Source: an uncultured Nonlabens sp. (lineage in GTDB: Bacteria > Bacteroidota > Bacteroidia > Flavobacteriales > Flavobacteriaceae). Taken from it: a stretch of DNA of 64,000 nucleotides. The position numbers and the translations under genes were made by a program. The notes under the pieces were generated by a model. The model did not search any database, had not been told where the DNA came from, and worked only from the letters and a program-made list of their open reading frames with translations. The stretch covers positions 62,001-126,000 of the forward strand of contig NZ_CANLXZ010000006.1 of the NCBI RefSeq assembly GCF_947495285.1, given 5' to 3'. Numbering within the stretch: the stretch's first letter is position 1; every line of letters begins with the position of its first letter. Shown here in pieces: positions 17,176-24,887 of this stretch.

Positions 17176-18954
17176 CTAAGCCACCTCTTGCTGTAAGAAC
17201 TGCACTTCATAAAGATTCTTGTAATAACCATTTTCTTTTTGAAGTAACTCGCTGTGCGATCCTATTTCTACTATTTCTCCTGCATCCATCACGATAATTT
17301 TATCTGCTTTTTTTATGGTTGCGAGTCTATGTGCAATTACTATAGAAGTACGTCCTTTGGTAATAATGTCTGTCGCATCTTGTATCAACTGCTCGCTGTA
17401 AGCGTCTACAGAGCTAGTTGCCTCGTCTAGAATTAAGATACTTGGGTTAGAAACATAAGCTCTTAAAAAGGCTATTAACTGTCGCTGTCCAGAACTAAGC
17501 ATCACTCCTCTTTCCTTAACATTATAATGATACCCATTAGGCAAGGTCATTATAAAATCATGCACACCTATTTTTTGCGCTGCCTTGATGACATCGTCTT
17601 CTGTTATATCTGGATTCTGTAGTGTGATATTATTCAAAATAGTATCGGCAAACAAGAATACGTCTTGCAGCACCACTGCTATTTGTGATCTAAGAGATGA
17701 TAACTGGTACGCTTTCGCGGAAGCGGAATCTATCAAAATCTCTCCACTATTAATTTCATAAAAACGAGAAAGAAGGTTGATGATGGTAGATTTTCCTGCT
17801 CCAGTAGAACCTACAATCGCAACCATTTCTCCTGCTTTTACCTGAAAACTAAGGTTTTTAAGTACTAACTCATCTTCTACATATGCAAAATCCACATTCT
17901 TAAACTCTATGTCTCCTTTGAGATTTGAAGCAATCATATCTCCTTGATCTTCTATTTGAGATTCTGTATCTAGAATACCGAAAACACGATTTGCGGCTAC
18001 CATACCCATTTGCAGGGTATTAAACTTATCTGCTATCTGACGTAATGGTCTAAATAGTTTTTGTGATAAATCAATAAACATGACTATAGTACCTATTTCT
18101 ACCGCCATAGTTGTAGCCTCTGCTCCTAGGTTAATAACCACACCTATATAAACTAAAAGGCCTATGGTGATACTAGAAGCCATCTCTGCAATAGGAAAGA
18201 AAATGGAATTGTACCATACTGTTTTTACCCATGCATTTCTATGTTTATCATTAATCTCTTTAAACTGCTCGTACTCTATCTTTTCGCGATTAAATATTTG
18301 TACGATTTTCATACCAGTAACACGCTCTTGCACAAAGGAGTTTAAATTACTTACTTGAGTACGCACTTCTTCAAAAGCTACTTTCATAGCTTTTTGAAAT
18401 ACACGAGTAGCATATAATATAAAAGGCATGACTATTAAGGCTATTAAGGTCAGTTTCCAGCTAGAATAGGCCATGAAACCAAGAACAACCACCATTTTTA
18501 ATAAATCAGAAATAATGACAAATAGCCCTTGGGAAAAAATACTCGCTATAGTTTCTATATCACTCACCGCTCTAGTAACTAATTTACCTACTGCGCTTTT
18601 ATCAAAATACTGCATCTTAAAGCCCATCATGTGAGTAAAGAGTTTTACACGTAAATCTCTTATCACCTGCTGTCCTAACCAGTTTGCATAATAAATAAAG
18701 CTGAGCTGTAGTAAAACGTCTATGATTAAAACTGCTATCATCATTCCTATAACAGTCACAAAACCATCAAACTGACGCGGTATTATATGCTCATCTATAG
18801 AAACCTTTATTAAATAAGGCATTCCTATAGCCACTACTGCAATGAGAATTGCACTTAACGCTACAAAGTAAAAAGTAAGCTTATAAGGCTTAGTATAAGA
18901 AAGTAGTCTTCTAAAAAGAGACATATTAAATGCATTACCTGTTGTAGATGCCAT
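17176..18954 (-). CDS. ABC exporter, MsbA-like half-transporter
   Basis: A 592-residue fused membrane-ATPase subunit that would act as a homodimer to export a lipid, peptide or drug across the inner membrane. Residues 1-320 hold six membrane helices in the type IV exporter arrangement (for example FYFVALSAILIAVVAIGMPY). The ATPase domain shows Walker A GSTGAGKST, Q-loop VLQDVFLFA, signature LSSGQRQ, Walker B ILILDEATSSVD and switch His in IAHRLAT. It is the third gene of the truA-PH-like-exporter operon (2-nt gap). Substrate is unknown; MsbA-like lipid flipping is one possibility. A one-mismatch palindrome copy lies near residue 411 (DSASAKA). Confidence 0.88.
   Translation of the reverse strand: MASTTGNAFNMSLFRRLLSYTKPYKLTFYFVALSAILIAVVAIGMPYLIKVSIDEHIIPRQFDGFVTVIGMMIAVLIIDVLLQLSFIYYANWLGQQVIRDLRVKLFTHMMGFKMQYFDKSAVGKLVTRAVSDIETIASIFSQGLFVIISDLLKMVVVLGFMAYSSWKLTLIALIVMPFILYATRVFQKAMKVAFEEVRTQVSNLNSFVQERVTGMKIVQIFNREKIEYEQFKEINDKHRNAWVKTVWYNSIFFPIAEMASSITIGLLVYIGVVINLGAEATTMAVEIGTIVMFIDLSQKLFRPLRQIADKFNTLQMGMVAANRVFGILDTESQIEDQGDMIASNLKGDIEFKNVDFAYVEDELVLKNLSFQVKAGEMVAIVGSTGAGKSTIINLLSRFYEINSGEILIDSASAKAYQLSSLRSQIAVVLQDVFLFADTILNNITLQNPDITEDDVIKAAQKIGVHDFIMTLPNGYHYNVKERGVMLSSGQRQLIAFLRAYVSNPSILILDEATSSVDAYSEQLIQDATDIITKGRTSIVIAHRLATIKKADKIIVMDAGEIVEIGSHSELLQKENGYYKNLYEVQFLQQEVA
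17711..17724. repeat. Dispersed palindrome, copy 5 (variant, in CDS)
   Basis: GCTTTCGCGGAAGC differs from the core at one base (A to G), which breaks the perfect symmetry. It is followed by GGAA as in the longer form and is translated on the minus strand as Ala-Ser-Ala-Lys-Ala. Confidence 0.8.
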
Positions 18955-18956
18955 AT

Positions 18957-19418
18957 TTATTTAAGTAAATGTTCTATTGTAGAACGTAATTCTTTTTCTT
19001 TTTGTGTACCGATAACATATTGCTTACCAGCTACTTTAATGTGTAGACCTTTTGTGCCCTTTACATTATATACTGTACCATAAGAGGTCCAAAGTCTAAT
19101 ACCCCAGCCACCTATAAAACCATAGTCGATGACCTGAGCCTTATCTAGATCTCTCCAATAAAATTCTTTTTTCACTAACGGACTATAAATCACTGTAATT
19201 TTCTCGTCAGTAATAACAGTAGTCATTTTAAGTGTTAAAAATAAAACCAAAATGACAACAGGTAAAATACTTGGGATAATTTTATCAGTAGTAAGTTGAC
19301 CTAAAAGATCTTCTGACCAGTTAAATTGTAAAATAGAAATGAGAGATAAACTTAATACAATTAACCAAAGCCACCACTGGTCAAATTTTTGAGTTTCTTT
19401 ATAAAGGATCTTTCTCAT
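18957..19418 (-). CDS. Small PH-like membrane protein
   Basis: A 153-residue protein with two membrane helices (about 15-32 and 48-64) and a C-terminal soluble beta domain (ITVIYSPLVKKEFYWRDLDKA, GTKGLHIKVAGKQYVIGTQ) that resembles bacterial PH-like domains. I do not recognise a named family. Its ATG at 19418 overlaps the truA stop and its stop is 2 nt before the ABC exporter ATG, so all three are translated from one message. It may assist the exporter; this is inference from position only. Confidence 0.7.
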   Translation of the reverse strand: MRKILYKETQKFDQWWLWLIVLSLSLISILQFNWSEDLLGQLTTDKIIPSILPVVILVLFLTLKMTTVITDEKITVIYSPLVKKEFYWRDLDKAQVIDYGFIGGWGIRLWTSYGTVYNVKGTKGLHIKVAGKQYVIGTQKEKELRSTIEHLLK

Positions 19419-20179
19419 TATAAGAACAGCTCTTCAGGATAATGAATTTGTGTAAGAAATAAACCTGCTGCTGGCGCACTTGCCCCTGCATTGCTTCTAT
19501 TCTTTGACGCAATAATTTCATGCATATCATCTACCGTTTTTTTACCGTAGCCTACATCTAGCAACGTCCCTACTACTGCTCTTACCATGTTACGTAAAAA
19601 TCTATTTGCAGTGATATGAAAAATCACTTTGTGATCTTTAAATTCAAAACGCGCTTCTGTAAGGTCACAAATAAAGGTATTTACGTCTGTATTAGTTCTT
19701 GAAAAACACTCAAAATCTTTATATTCTAGAAGAACATCTGCCGCTTTTTGCATTAATTCAAAATCGGGCTTTCTAAATAACACATAAGCCTGATTTACAT
19801 CAAATGGATTAGGCCTCAATAGAAAATGGTATTCATAAGAACGTTTATAAGCATGGAATCGCGCGTGTGCTTTATCGGTAACTGGTTTTATGTCATAAAC
19901 GGCTATATCCTTAGGCAACCATCTATTAAGTCGATATACTAAATGCTCCATGTCTATTTCTCCATCAAATACAAAGTGAGCAACCATATATGCAGCATGC
20001 ACACCAGCATCTGTTCTTCCTGCTCCTTGAATAGCAATTTTCTCACGCAGCATTTTTTGCAAACCATCTTCTAGCACTTCTTGTACAGAAATGCTTTGGG
20101 GCTGTCGTTGCCAGCCGTGATAGGCTGTACCATCATAGGCTAATTCTATAAAATAACGTGGTTTATCTTGCATCGCCAC
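19418..20179 (-). CDS. truA: tRNA pseudouridine(38-40) synthase TruA
   Basis: TruA converts uridine to pseudouridine at positions 38-40 of tRNA anticodon stem-loops. The 253 residues include YFIELAYDGTAYHGWQRQP at the start, the catalytic aspartate in GRTDAGVHA (near residue 57), RFHAYKRSYEYHF and RNMVRAVVGTLLDVG near the C-terminus, all family hallmarks, with normal length. It is the first gene of a three-gene operon and is divergent from the phosphoesterase gene with an 88-bp gap. Confidence 0.95.
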   Translation of the reverse strand: MAMQDKPRYFIELAYDGTAYHGWQRQPQSISVQEVLEDGLQKMLREKIAIQGAGRTDAGVHAAYMVAHFVFDGEIDMEHLVYRLNRWLPKDIAVYDIKPVTDKAHARFHAYKRSYEYHFLLRPNPFDVNQAYVLFRKPDFELMQKAADVLLEYKDFECFSRTNTDVNTFICDLTEARFEFKDHKVIFHITANRFLRNMVRAVVGTLLDVGYGKKTVDDMHEIIASKNRSNAGASAPAAGLFLTQIHYPEELFL

Positions 20180-20255
20180 AAAGATAAGTGGAATGAATAT
20201 GAAATTGATTCTGAAATCACACGAGAATTGAAATTAACCATAGCTATTTGCTTAT

Positions 20256-20263
20256 TAAATTTG
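20256..20263 (+). promoter_or_regulatory. Probable -7 box of the phosphoesterase gene
   Basis: TAAATTTG matches the TAnnTTTG element exactly and ends 4 nt before the ATG at 20268. No TTG lies at the ideal distance; the nearest is 25 nt upstream, so the assignment rests on the -7 box only. Confidence 0.4.
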
Positions 20264-20267
20264 CAAT

Positions 20268-20756
20268 ATGAAAATATTACTCCTTTCTGACACGCACAGT
20301 CATATAGATGATTTTATAATCAAATACATAAAACAAGCTGACGAGGTATGGCATGCTGGTGATATAGGAGATCTAGATGTCACAGATCAAATTGCCGCAT
20401 TAAAACCACTTCGTGCCGTTTATGGAAATATAGACGACGATAAAGCAAGAATGCAGTTCCCTTTAAACAATAGATTTATTTGTGAAGGGATGGATATATG
20501 GATCACTCATATAGGTGGTTACCCTGGAAGGTACAATCCCAAAATACGAGAAGAGTTGTATGCAAATCCGCCGCAGGTTTTTATTTGTGGGCATAGCCAT
20601 ATTTTAAAAGTGATGATGGATAAAAAGATTCAATGCTTACACATGAATCCTGGTGCGATAGGAATGCATGGTTTTCATAAAAAACGCACCATGTTACGAT
20701 TTGAAATAAATGATGGCAAAATTTCAAATCTAGAAGTTATAGAGAAAGATCGATAA
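20268..20756 (+). CDS. YfcE/MJ0936-type metallophosphoesterase
   Basis: A 162-residue calcineurin-like phosphodiesterase. The metal-binding motifs are all present and in order: LLSDTHSH (residues 5-12), WHAGDIGD (about 29-36), VYGNIDDD (about 51-58) and ICGHSH (about 106-111), with the preceding WITHIGG. The family hydrolyses small phosphodiesters or phosphomonoesters in the cytoplasm, but the real substrate is not predictable. The gene is monocistronic: divergent from truA and ended by a strong terminator about 140 nt downstream. Confidence 0.88.
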   Translation: MKILLLSDTHSHIDDFIIKYIKQADEVWHAGDIGDLDVTDQIAALKPLRAVYGNIDDDKARMQFPLNNRFICEGMDIWITHIGGYPGRYNPKIREELYANPPQVFICGHSHILKVMMDKKIQCLHMNPGAIGMHGFHKKRTMLRFEINDGKISNLEVIEKDR

Positions 20757-20852
20757 TAGTATGAAGCAAAAAGAGTGATTAAACATTACTTATTGCTGGT
20801 TGTTTATTTTAATCTAGAATCACAATTCTTTAAAAAATGTTTATTTAAGATT

Positions 20853-20868
20853 CGCTTTCGCGAAAGCG
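20853..20868. repeat. Dispersed palindrome, copy 6 (intergenic)
   Basis: Exact CGCTTTCGCGAAAGCG followed by GAA, 97 bp after the phosphoesterase stop and 24 bp before the terminator stem. Confidence 0.95.
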
Positions 20869-20891
20869 GAACAGATAAAATCCTAAAAAAC

Positions 20892-20925
20892 AAAAACCTG
20901 CAAGGTGGCGCCCTGCAGGTTTTTT
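20892..20925. terminator. Bidirectional terminator
   Basis: AAAAACCTGCA at 20892-20902 and TGCAGGTTTTT at 20914-20924 form an 11-bp stem with flanking A and T runs, between two convergent genes. Confidence 0.9.
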
Positions 20926-20951
20926 CACTAATATTACTAAGTTTATTGCGT

Positions 20952-21362
20952 TTATCTTAATCGATCAGCAGATTTTACAAGCTGTTCATCCTTTCTTATT
21001 GCCTTGTTAGCCAAGACAAGTAAAACGATAGATAGGATAGGAATGAACATCCCAATGCCTTTCTCAGAAACCGCCGTTTCTCCAGACATCATTAGCACTC
21101 GATATACATAAACACCTAGTATAAAAAGGTTTAATAACAAATTCAAACGGTTAACCACGGTTTGCAACTGTCTGTTTTTAAATAAAAACATGGCAACTAC
21201 CGACATTAACGCGCTCACTGTAAAGATACCAAAGTACAAACTTTCATCCATACCTACAAACTCATTTCCTTCTCCATCATTAAAATGCTCTACTACCCAA
21301 ATAAGTCCACCAGAGACTATTGTGGCTAGAAGTAAATAAATGGTCTGTATGCGTTGTATCAT
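20952..21362 (-). CDS. DUF4293 membrane protein
   Basis: A 136-residue protein with four membrane helices (MIQRIQTIYLLLATIVSGG at the N-terminus, then about 45-63, 73-92 and 105-122) and a charged C-terminal tail. The start MIQRIQT(I/V)YL and the position divergent from rho identify DUF4293, a Bacteroidota-specific family of unknown function. The 200-bp gap to rho holds both promoters. It ends at the bidirectional terminator shared with the phosphoesterase gene. Confidence 0.85.
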   Translation of the reverse strand: MIQRIQTIYLLLATIVSGGLIWVVEHFNDGEGNEFVGMDESLYFGIFTVSALMSVVAMFLFKNRQLQTVVNRLNLLLNLFILGVYVYRVLMMSGETAVSEKGIGMFIPILSIVLLVLANKAIRKDEQLVKSADRLR

Positions 21363-21562
21363 TACTGCTACTTTTCAAAAGCAAGACAAAAATAGAACAT
21401 AACAAGCAAAAAGAACAACAGATATTAATTTTTTAATGTATCATTGCAATGCTATTAAGGTAACTTACTCTTTATAGGTTATCTAGCAGTTTAAAATTTT
21501 TCTGATAAGTTTTAGACTTTCATTTTCCCCCTGATAACAAATTATATATATCATAACGATAC

Positions 21563-23296
21563 ATGTTTCAAATAGCTGATTTAAAATCTAAAAAACTTCC
21601 TGAGTTACAGGAAATCGCAAAAGGATTAAACGTTCCTAAATTCAAACAACTACGTAAACTGGATCTGGTTTATAAAATTCTAGATCTACAAGCAGCAAAT
21701 CCAGACGTTGTAAAAAGCCTAGATATTGAAACAACACCAGCTGCTGTAAAAGAAGAAGCTAAAGAAAAGGTTGAAAAAGTTGTAAAGGAAAAACCAGCTG
21801 CCAAAAAGCCTGCTGTAAAAAAAGAACGCAAACCTAGAGAATCTAAAAAGGAACCTAAAAAAGAAACAAAATCTGAAGAAAAAGAAGATTTTGAAATAAC
21901 TGAAGAAACTCTTAAAGGACGCAAAGACCCTAGCAAACCTAATCCTAGACCTAGGCCCAGAAAAAATGCTAAAAAAGCCGTTAAAGAAAATAACGACACT
22001 GCAGAGACCTCTTCTAAAAAGACTCCCGAAACCGCAGATTCTAAAAAGGATACTACCGATGCAAAAAATGACAACCGTAACAACAGTCGTCAAAAAAGTC
22101 CACGTAATAATAACACGCAAAACAATGTCCCTAAAGGAAACAAAGACACTCGCAACCGTTACCGCGATCCTGACTTTGAATTTGATGGTATTATAGAGAG
22201 TGAAGGTGTCCTAGACATGATGCCAGACGGTTATGGTTTCCTACGTAGTAGTGACTATAATTATCTAGCCAGTCCAGATGATATTTATGTGTCTCAGTCG
22301 CAAATTAGACTTTTCGGTCTTAAGACTGGTGATACAGTTTTAGGAATGGTGCGACCACCTAAAGAAGGAGAAAAATATTTCCCTCTTATTAAAATATCTC
22401 AAATTAATGGTCTAGACCCTAAAGTAGTGCGTGATCGTGTTTCTTTTGAGCATTTAACACCATTATTTCCTGAAGAAAAATTTAACCTAGCAGACAGACG
22501 CGCTAGTATTTCTACTCGTGTAATGGACCTTTTTGCCCCTATAGGTAAAGGACAGCGTGGTATGATCGTGGCACAACCTAAGACAGGTAAAACCATGTTG
22601 CTCAAGGATATTGCAAACGCAATCGCAGCAAATAATCCCGAGGTTTATCAATTGATCTTATTAATAGATGAGCGTCCAGAAGAAGTAACTGACATGCAAC
22701 GTAATGTAGATGGAGAGGTAATCGCCTCTACATTTGATAAAGAAGCACACGACCACGTAAAAGTGGCAAACATAGTTCTGGAAAAAGCAAAACGTATGGT
22801 AGAATGTGGTCACGATGTGGTGATCTTACTAGATTCTATTACACGTCTAGCACGTGCTTATAACACGGTGCAGCCGGCTAGTGGTAAAGTACTTTCTGGT
22901 GGTGTTGATGCAAATGCGTTACACAAGCCTAAACGTTTCTTCGGCGCGGCACGTAACATAGAAGGCGGTGGTTCTCTTTCTATTATAGCAACTGCTCTTA
23001 CTGAGACAGGCTCTAAAATGGATGAGGTAATCTTTGAAGAATTTAAAGGAACAGGTAACATGGAACTGCAACTGGATAGAAACATTTCTAACCGTCGTGT
23101 ATTCCCTGCTATAGATCTTACCTCTTCTTCTACACGTCGTGATGACTTATTGTTAGATGAGCAGAGTATGAAACACATGTGGATTCTACGCAAGTATCTT
23201 GCCGATATGAATCCTGTGGAAGCAATGGAGTTTATCTCTCAAAAAATGAAACAAACTCGTAATAATGAAGAGTTTCTTGCTACTATGAATGAGTAA
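21563..23296 (+). CDS. rho: Transcription termination factor Rho
   Basis: Rho is the hexameric ATP-dependent RNA translocase that ends transcription. The 577 residues are longer than E. coli Rho (about 419) because of a charged Lys/Glu/Pro/Asn-rich insert at about 57-200 between the N-terminal helical domain (residues 1-50) and the RNA-binding cold-shock-like domain (about 205-285, PDGYGFLRS). The ATPase core has the P-loop AQPKTGKT ending at 344, [13 protein letters not shown], the Q-loop region and the R-loop part [18 protein letters not shown]. Such inserts are usual in Bacteroidota and other phyla and can bind RNA or drive condensate formation. A 200-bp leader and an intrinsic terminator frame the gene. 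Confidence 0.96.
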   Translation: MFQIADLKSKKLPELQEIAKGLNVPKFKQLRKLDLVYKILDLQAANPDVVKSLDIETTPAAVKEEAKEKVEKVVKEKPAAKKPAVKKERKPRESKKEPKKETKSEEKEDFEITEETLKGRKDPSKPNPRPRPRKNAKKAVKENNDTAETSSKKTPETADSKKDTTDAKNDNRNNSRQKSPRNNNTQNNVPKGNKDTRNRYRDPDFEFDGIIESEGVLDMMPDGYGFLRSSDYNYLASPDDIYVSQSQIRLFGLKTGDTVLGMVRPPKEGEKYFPLIKISQINGLDPKVVRDRVSFEHLTPLFPEEKFNLADRRASISTRVMDLFAPIGKGQRGMIVAQPKTGKTMLLKDIANAIAANNPEVYQLILLIDERPEEVTDMQRNVDGEVIASTFDKEAHDHVKVANIVLEKAKRMVECGHDVVILLDSITRLARAYNTVQPASGKVLSGGVDANALHKPKRFFGAARNIEGGGSLSIIATALTETGSKMDEVIFEEFKGTGNMELQLDRNISNRRVFPAIDLTSSSTRRDDLLLDEQSMKHMWILRKYLADMNPVEAMEFISQKMKQTRNNEEFLATMNE

Positions 23297-23315
23297 TTCT
23301 AGAATATGATACAGG

Positions 23316-23344
23316 ATGCCCTACTTTACGGTGGGGCATTTTTT
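23316..23344 (+). terminator. Terminator of rho
   Basis: ATGCCC at 23316-23321 pairs with GGGCAT at 23334-23339, followed by a T-run, 19 nt after the rho stop. Confidence 0.8.
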
Positions 23345-23349
23345 ATTCT

Positions 23350-23365
23350 CGCTTTCGCGAAAGCG
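23350..23365. repeat. Dispersed palindrome, copy 7 (intergenic)
   Basis: Exact CGCTTTCGCGAAAGCG followed by GAA, directly after the rho terminator T-run. Confidence 0.95.
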
Positions 23366-23527
23366 GAATCACTACAAACCTTATAGAAAAATCTAACTTT
23401 GCGACGCTTATAATCCTTTATAAAAAGGGGTTATAATTACTCTCACAAAGATTTAACATTATAAAATTAGTCCCTACACAATGAGCAACGATTCATCTCG
23501 TTTCTTCTTTAATATCCTATCTATCAA

Positions 23528-24118
23528 ATGAAATATATATTACTACCTCTAGTACTTGCCATAAGCTTTACTATACAAGCACAAGATTCTGACCAGACAG
23601 AGACCTCTATAGACGTACAGTTTGAACAACTGCTAGAAGAGTCTAACAACTTTAAAGAATATAAGGTTATAAAAAAGACCGAAATCAATAAGTTGCGTAA
23701 AAATTCTAATGAAAGTTTTAAAAAACTTAATCAAAAAATCTCTTCTTTAGAAAAATCAATAATTACTAAAGATAGTAGAATTGCATCTTTAGAAAATGAA
23801 CTGGACGGAATAAATACAGAATTAAATAATGTGAATGCAGAAAAAGATTCTATGAACTTTTTAGGCATAGAGACTAACAAAGGTTTTTACAACACAGTAG
23901 TATGGTCTATAGTAGGTCTACTTGCGTTTTTGTTTATCTTCATGACGCTGCGCTTTAAAAATAGTAACACTACTACAAAGGCAGCAAATAAACAACTTGC
24001 CACAACAGAGGAAGAACTAGAAGATCTAAGACGCAAGTCTATAGAAAAAGAACAAAAACTAGGTAGACAGTTGCAAGATGAACGTAATAAATTTGCCAAA
24101 TTAAAAGGAGATAAATAA
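23528..24118 (+). CDS. Exported coiled-coil membrane protein
   Basis: A 196-residue protein with a signal peptide (about 1-19, ending IQA before QDSDQ), a first coiled coil (about 35-110, with regular Leu/Ile/Lys/Asn heptads such as KKLNQKISSLEKS), one membrane helix (about 120-141, VVWSIVGLLAFLFIFMTL) and a second coiled coil to the C-terminus (EEELEDLRRKSIEKEQ). I do not recognise a function; the layout suits a periplasm-to-cytoplasm linker or scaffold. Homologues in flavobacteria are sometimes labelled tRNA methyltransferase, which nothing here supports. A 13-bp terminator hairpin follows. Confidence 0.75.
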   Translation: MKYILLPLVLAISFTIQAQDSDQTETSIDVQFEQLLEESNNFKEYKVIKKTEINKLRKNSNESFKKLNQKISSLEKSIITKDSRIASLENELDGINTELNNVNAEKDSMNFLGIETNKGFYNTVVWSIVGLLAFLFIFMTLRFKNSNTTTKAANKQLATTEEELEDLRRKSIEKEQKLGRQLQDERNKFAKLKGDK

Positions 24119-24139
24119 TTTTTAGGATCCTATTTTTTT

Positions 24140-24171
24140 AATCCCCATTAAACCTAGATTTAATGGGGATT
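24140..24171 (+). terminator. Strong stem-loop terminator
   Basis: AATCCCCATTAAA at 24140-24152 and TTTAATGGGGATT at 24159-24171 form a perfect 13-bp stem with a 6-nt loop, followed by a T-rich stretch, 22 nt after the stop. Confidence 0.85.
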
Positions 24172-24295
24172 TATATTTTTAATTTATTAAAACTGTTATT
24201 ACATCCTATTTTTGAATAAGTTAATCCTTTCTAAACTCACAATTTTTTAACAAAAACAACTTTGTTCTATTTGTATTTTTAAGAAAAAAAAGATT

Positions 24296-24757
24296 ATGGA
24301 AAATGTAAAGACAGAAAAGCAACTCAACACTTTATTAGAAACAACATACGATGCACAACGTGGATTTGCAAATGCTGCTGAGGTCACAAAGCACGTACAA
24401 TTAAAGAGATGGCTGGCACAGCAAGGAGCCAGACGTACAGAATTTGCAGCTGTACTAGCAGGAAAGATGAAAGGGATGAATCAAAACCCTATAAATGACG
24501 GTACAGTTGCAGGGGACATGCACCGAGGATGGATGAATATTAAAACAGCATTGAGCCTTAATAAAGACGAGTCTGTTCTAGAGGAATGTCTAAGTGGTGA
24601 AAAAAATGCTGTAAAAGAATACAATAAGGTACTAGAACATAAAAGTGAGTTGCCTCCTACTATTGTTTCAGTTTTAGAAGCTCAAAAAGACGAAATCCAA
24701 GCAACGGTTAATAAAGTAAGAAGTTTAGAACATTTTGCTCACGAGCATAACTTATAG
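24296..24757 (+). CDS. PA2169/DUF2383-type four-helix-bundle protein
   Basis: A 153-residue soluble helical protein of the DUF2383 family, ferritin-like four-helix bundles often induced by stress. Typical segments are LNTLLETTYDAQRGFANAAE at the start, the central GDMHRGWMNIK and ECLSGEKNAVKEYNKVLEH. The Glu and His residues of a di-metal site are present in part (EYNKVLEH), but metal binding is inference. It is monocistronic with an AT-rich promoter gap of about 170 bp and its own terminator. Function unknown. Confidence 0.82.
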   Translation: MENVKTEKQLNTLLETTYDAQRGFANAAEVTKHVQLKRWLAQQGARRTEFAAVLAGKMKGMNQNPINDGTVAGDMHRGWMNIKTALSLNKDESVLEECLSGEKNAVKEYNKVLEHKSELPPTIVSVLEAQKDEIQATVNKVRSLEHFAHEHNL

Positions 24758-24775
24758 ATTGCACAAACTGTGATT

Positions 24776-24802
24776 AAACCGCTCATTGAGCGGTTTTTTT
24801 TT
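24776..24802 (+). terminator. Terminator of the DUF2383 gene
   Basis: AAACCGCTC (24776-24784) pairs with GAGCGGTTT (24788-24796) around a 3-nt loop, followed by a T-run. Confidence 0.9.
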
Positions 24803-24887
24803 GATCTTAAAATCTAATTTAACTTTTTTTAACAGTTGCTGATTTATTACTATGGGTACCTTGGTCACTTAAATAAAATCTATATTC

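Noticed and set aside
20775..20960. A 61-codon frame after the phosphoesterase gene
   Set aside because: It spans palindrome copy 6 and the terminator hairpin and runs into the convergent gene; not a protein gene.
21670..22196. Several long open frames on both strands within the rho insert
   Set aside because: They mirror the low-complexity Lys/Glu/Pro codons of rho; composition is absurd for real proteins (Phe/Ser-rich) and rho clearly occupies the sequence.
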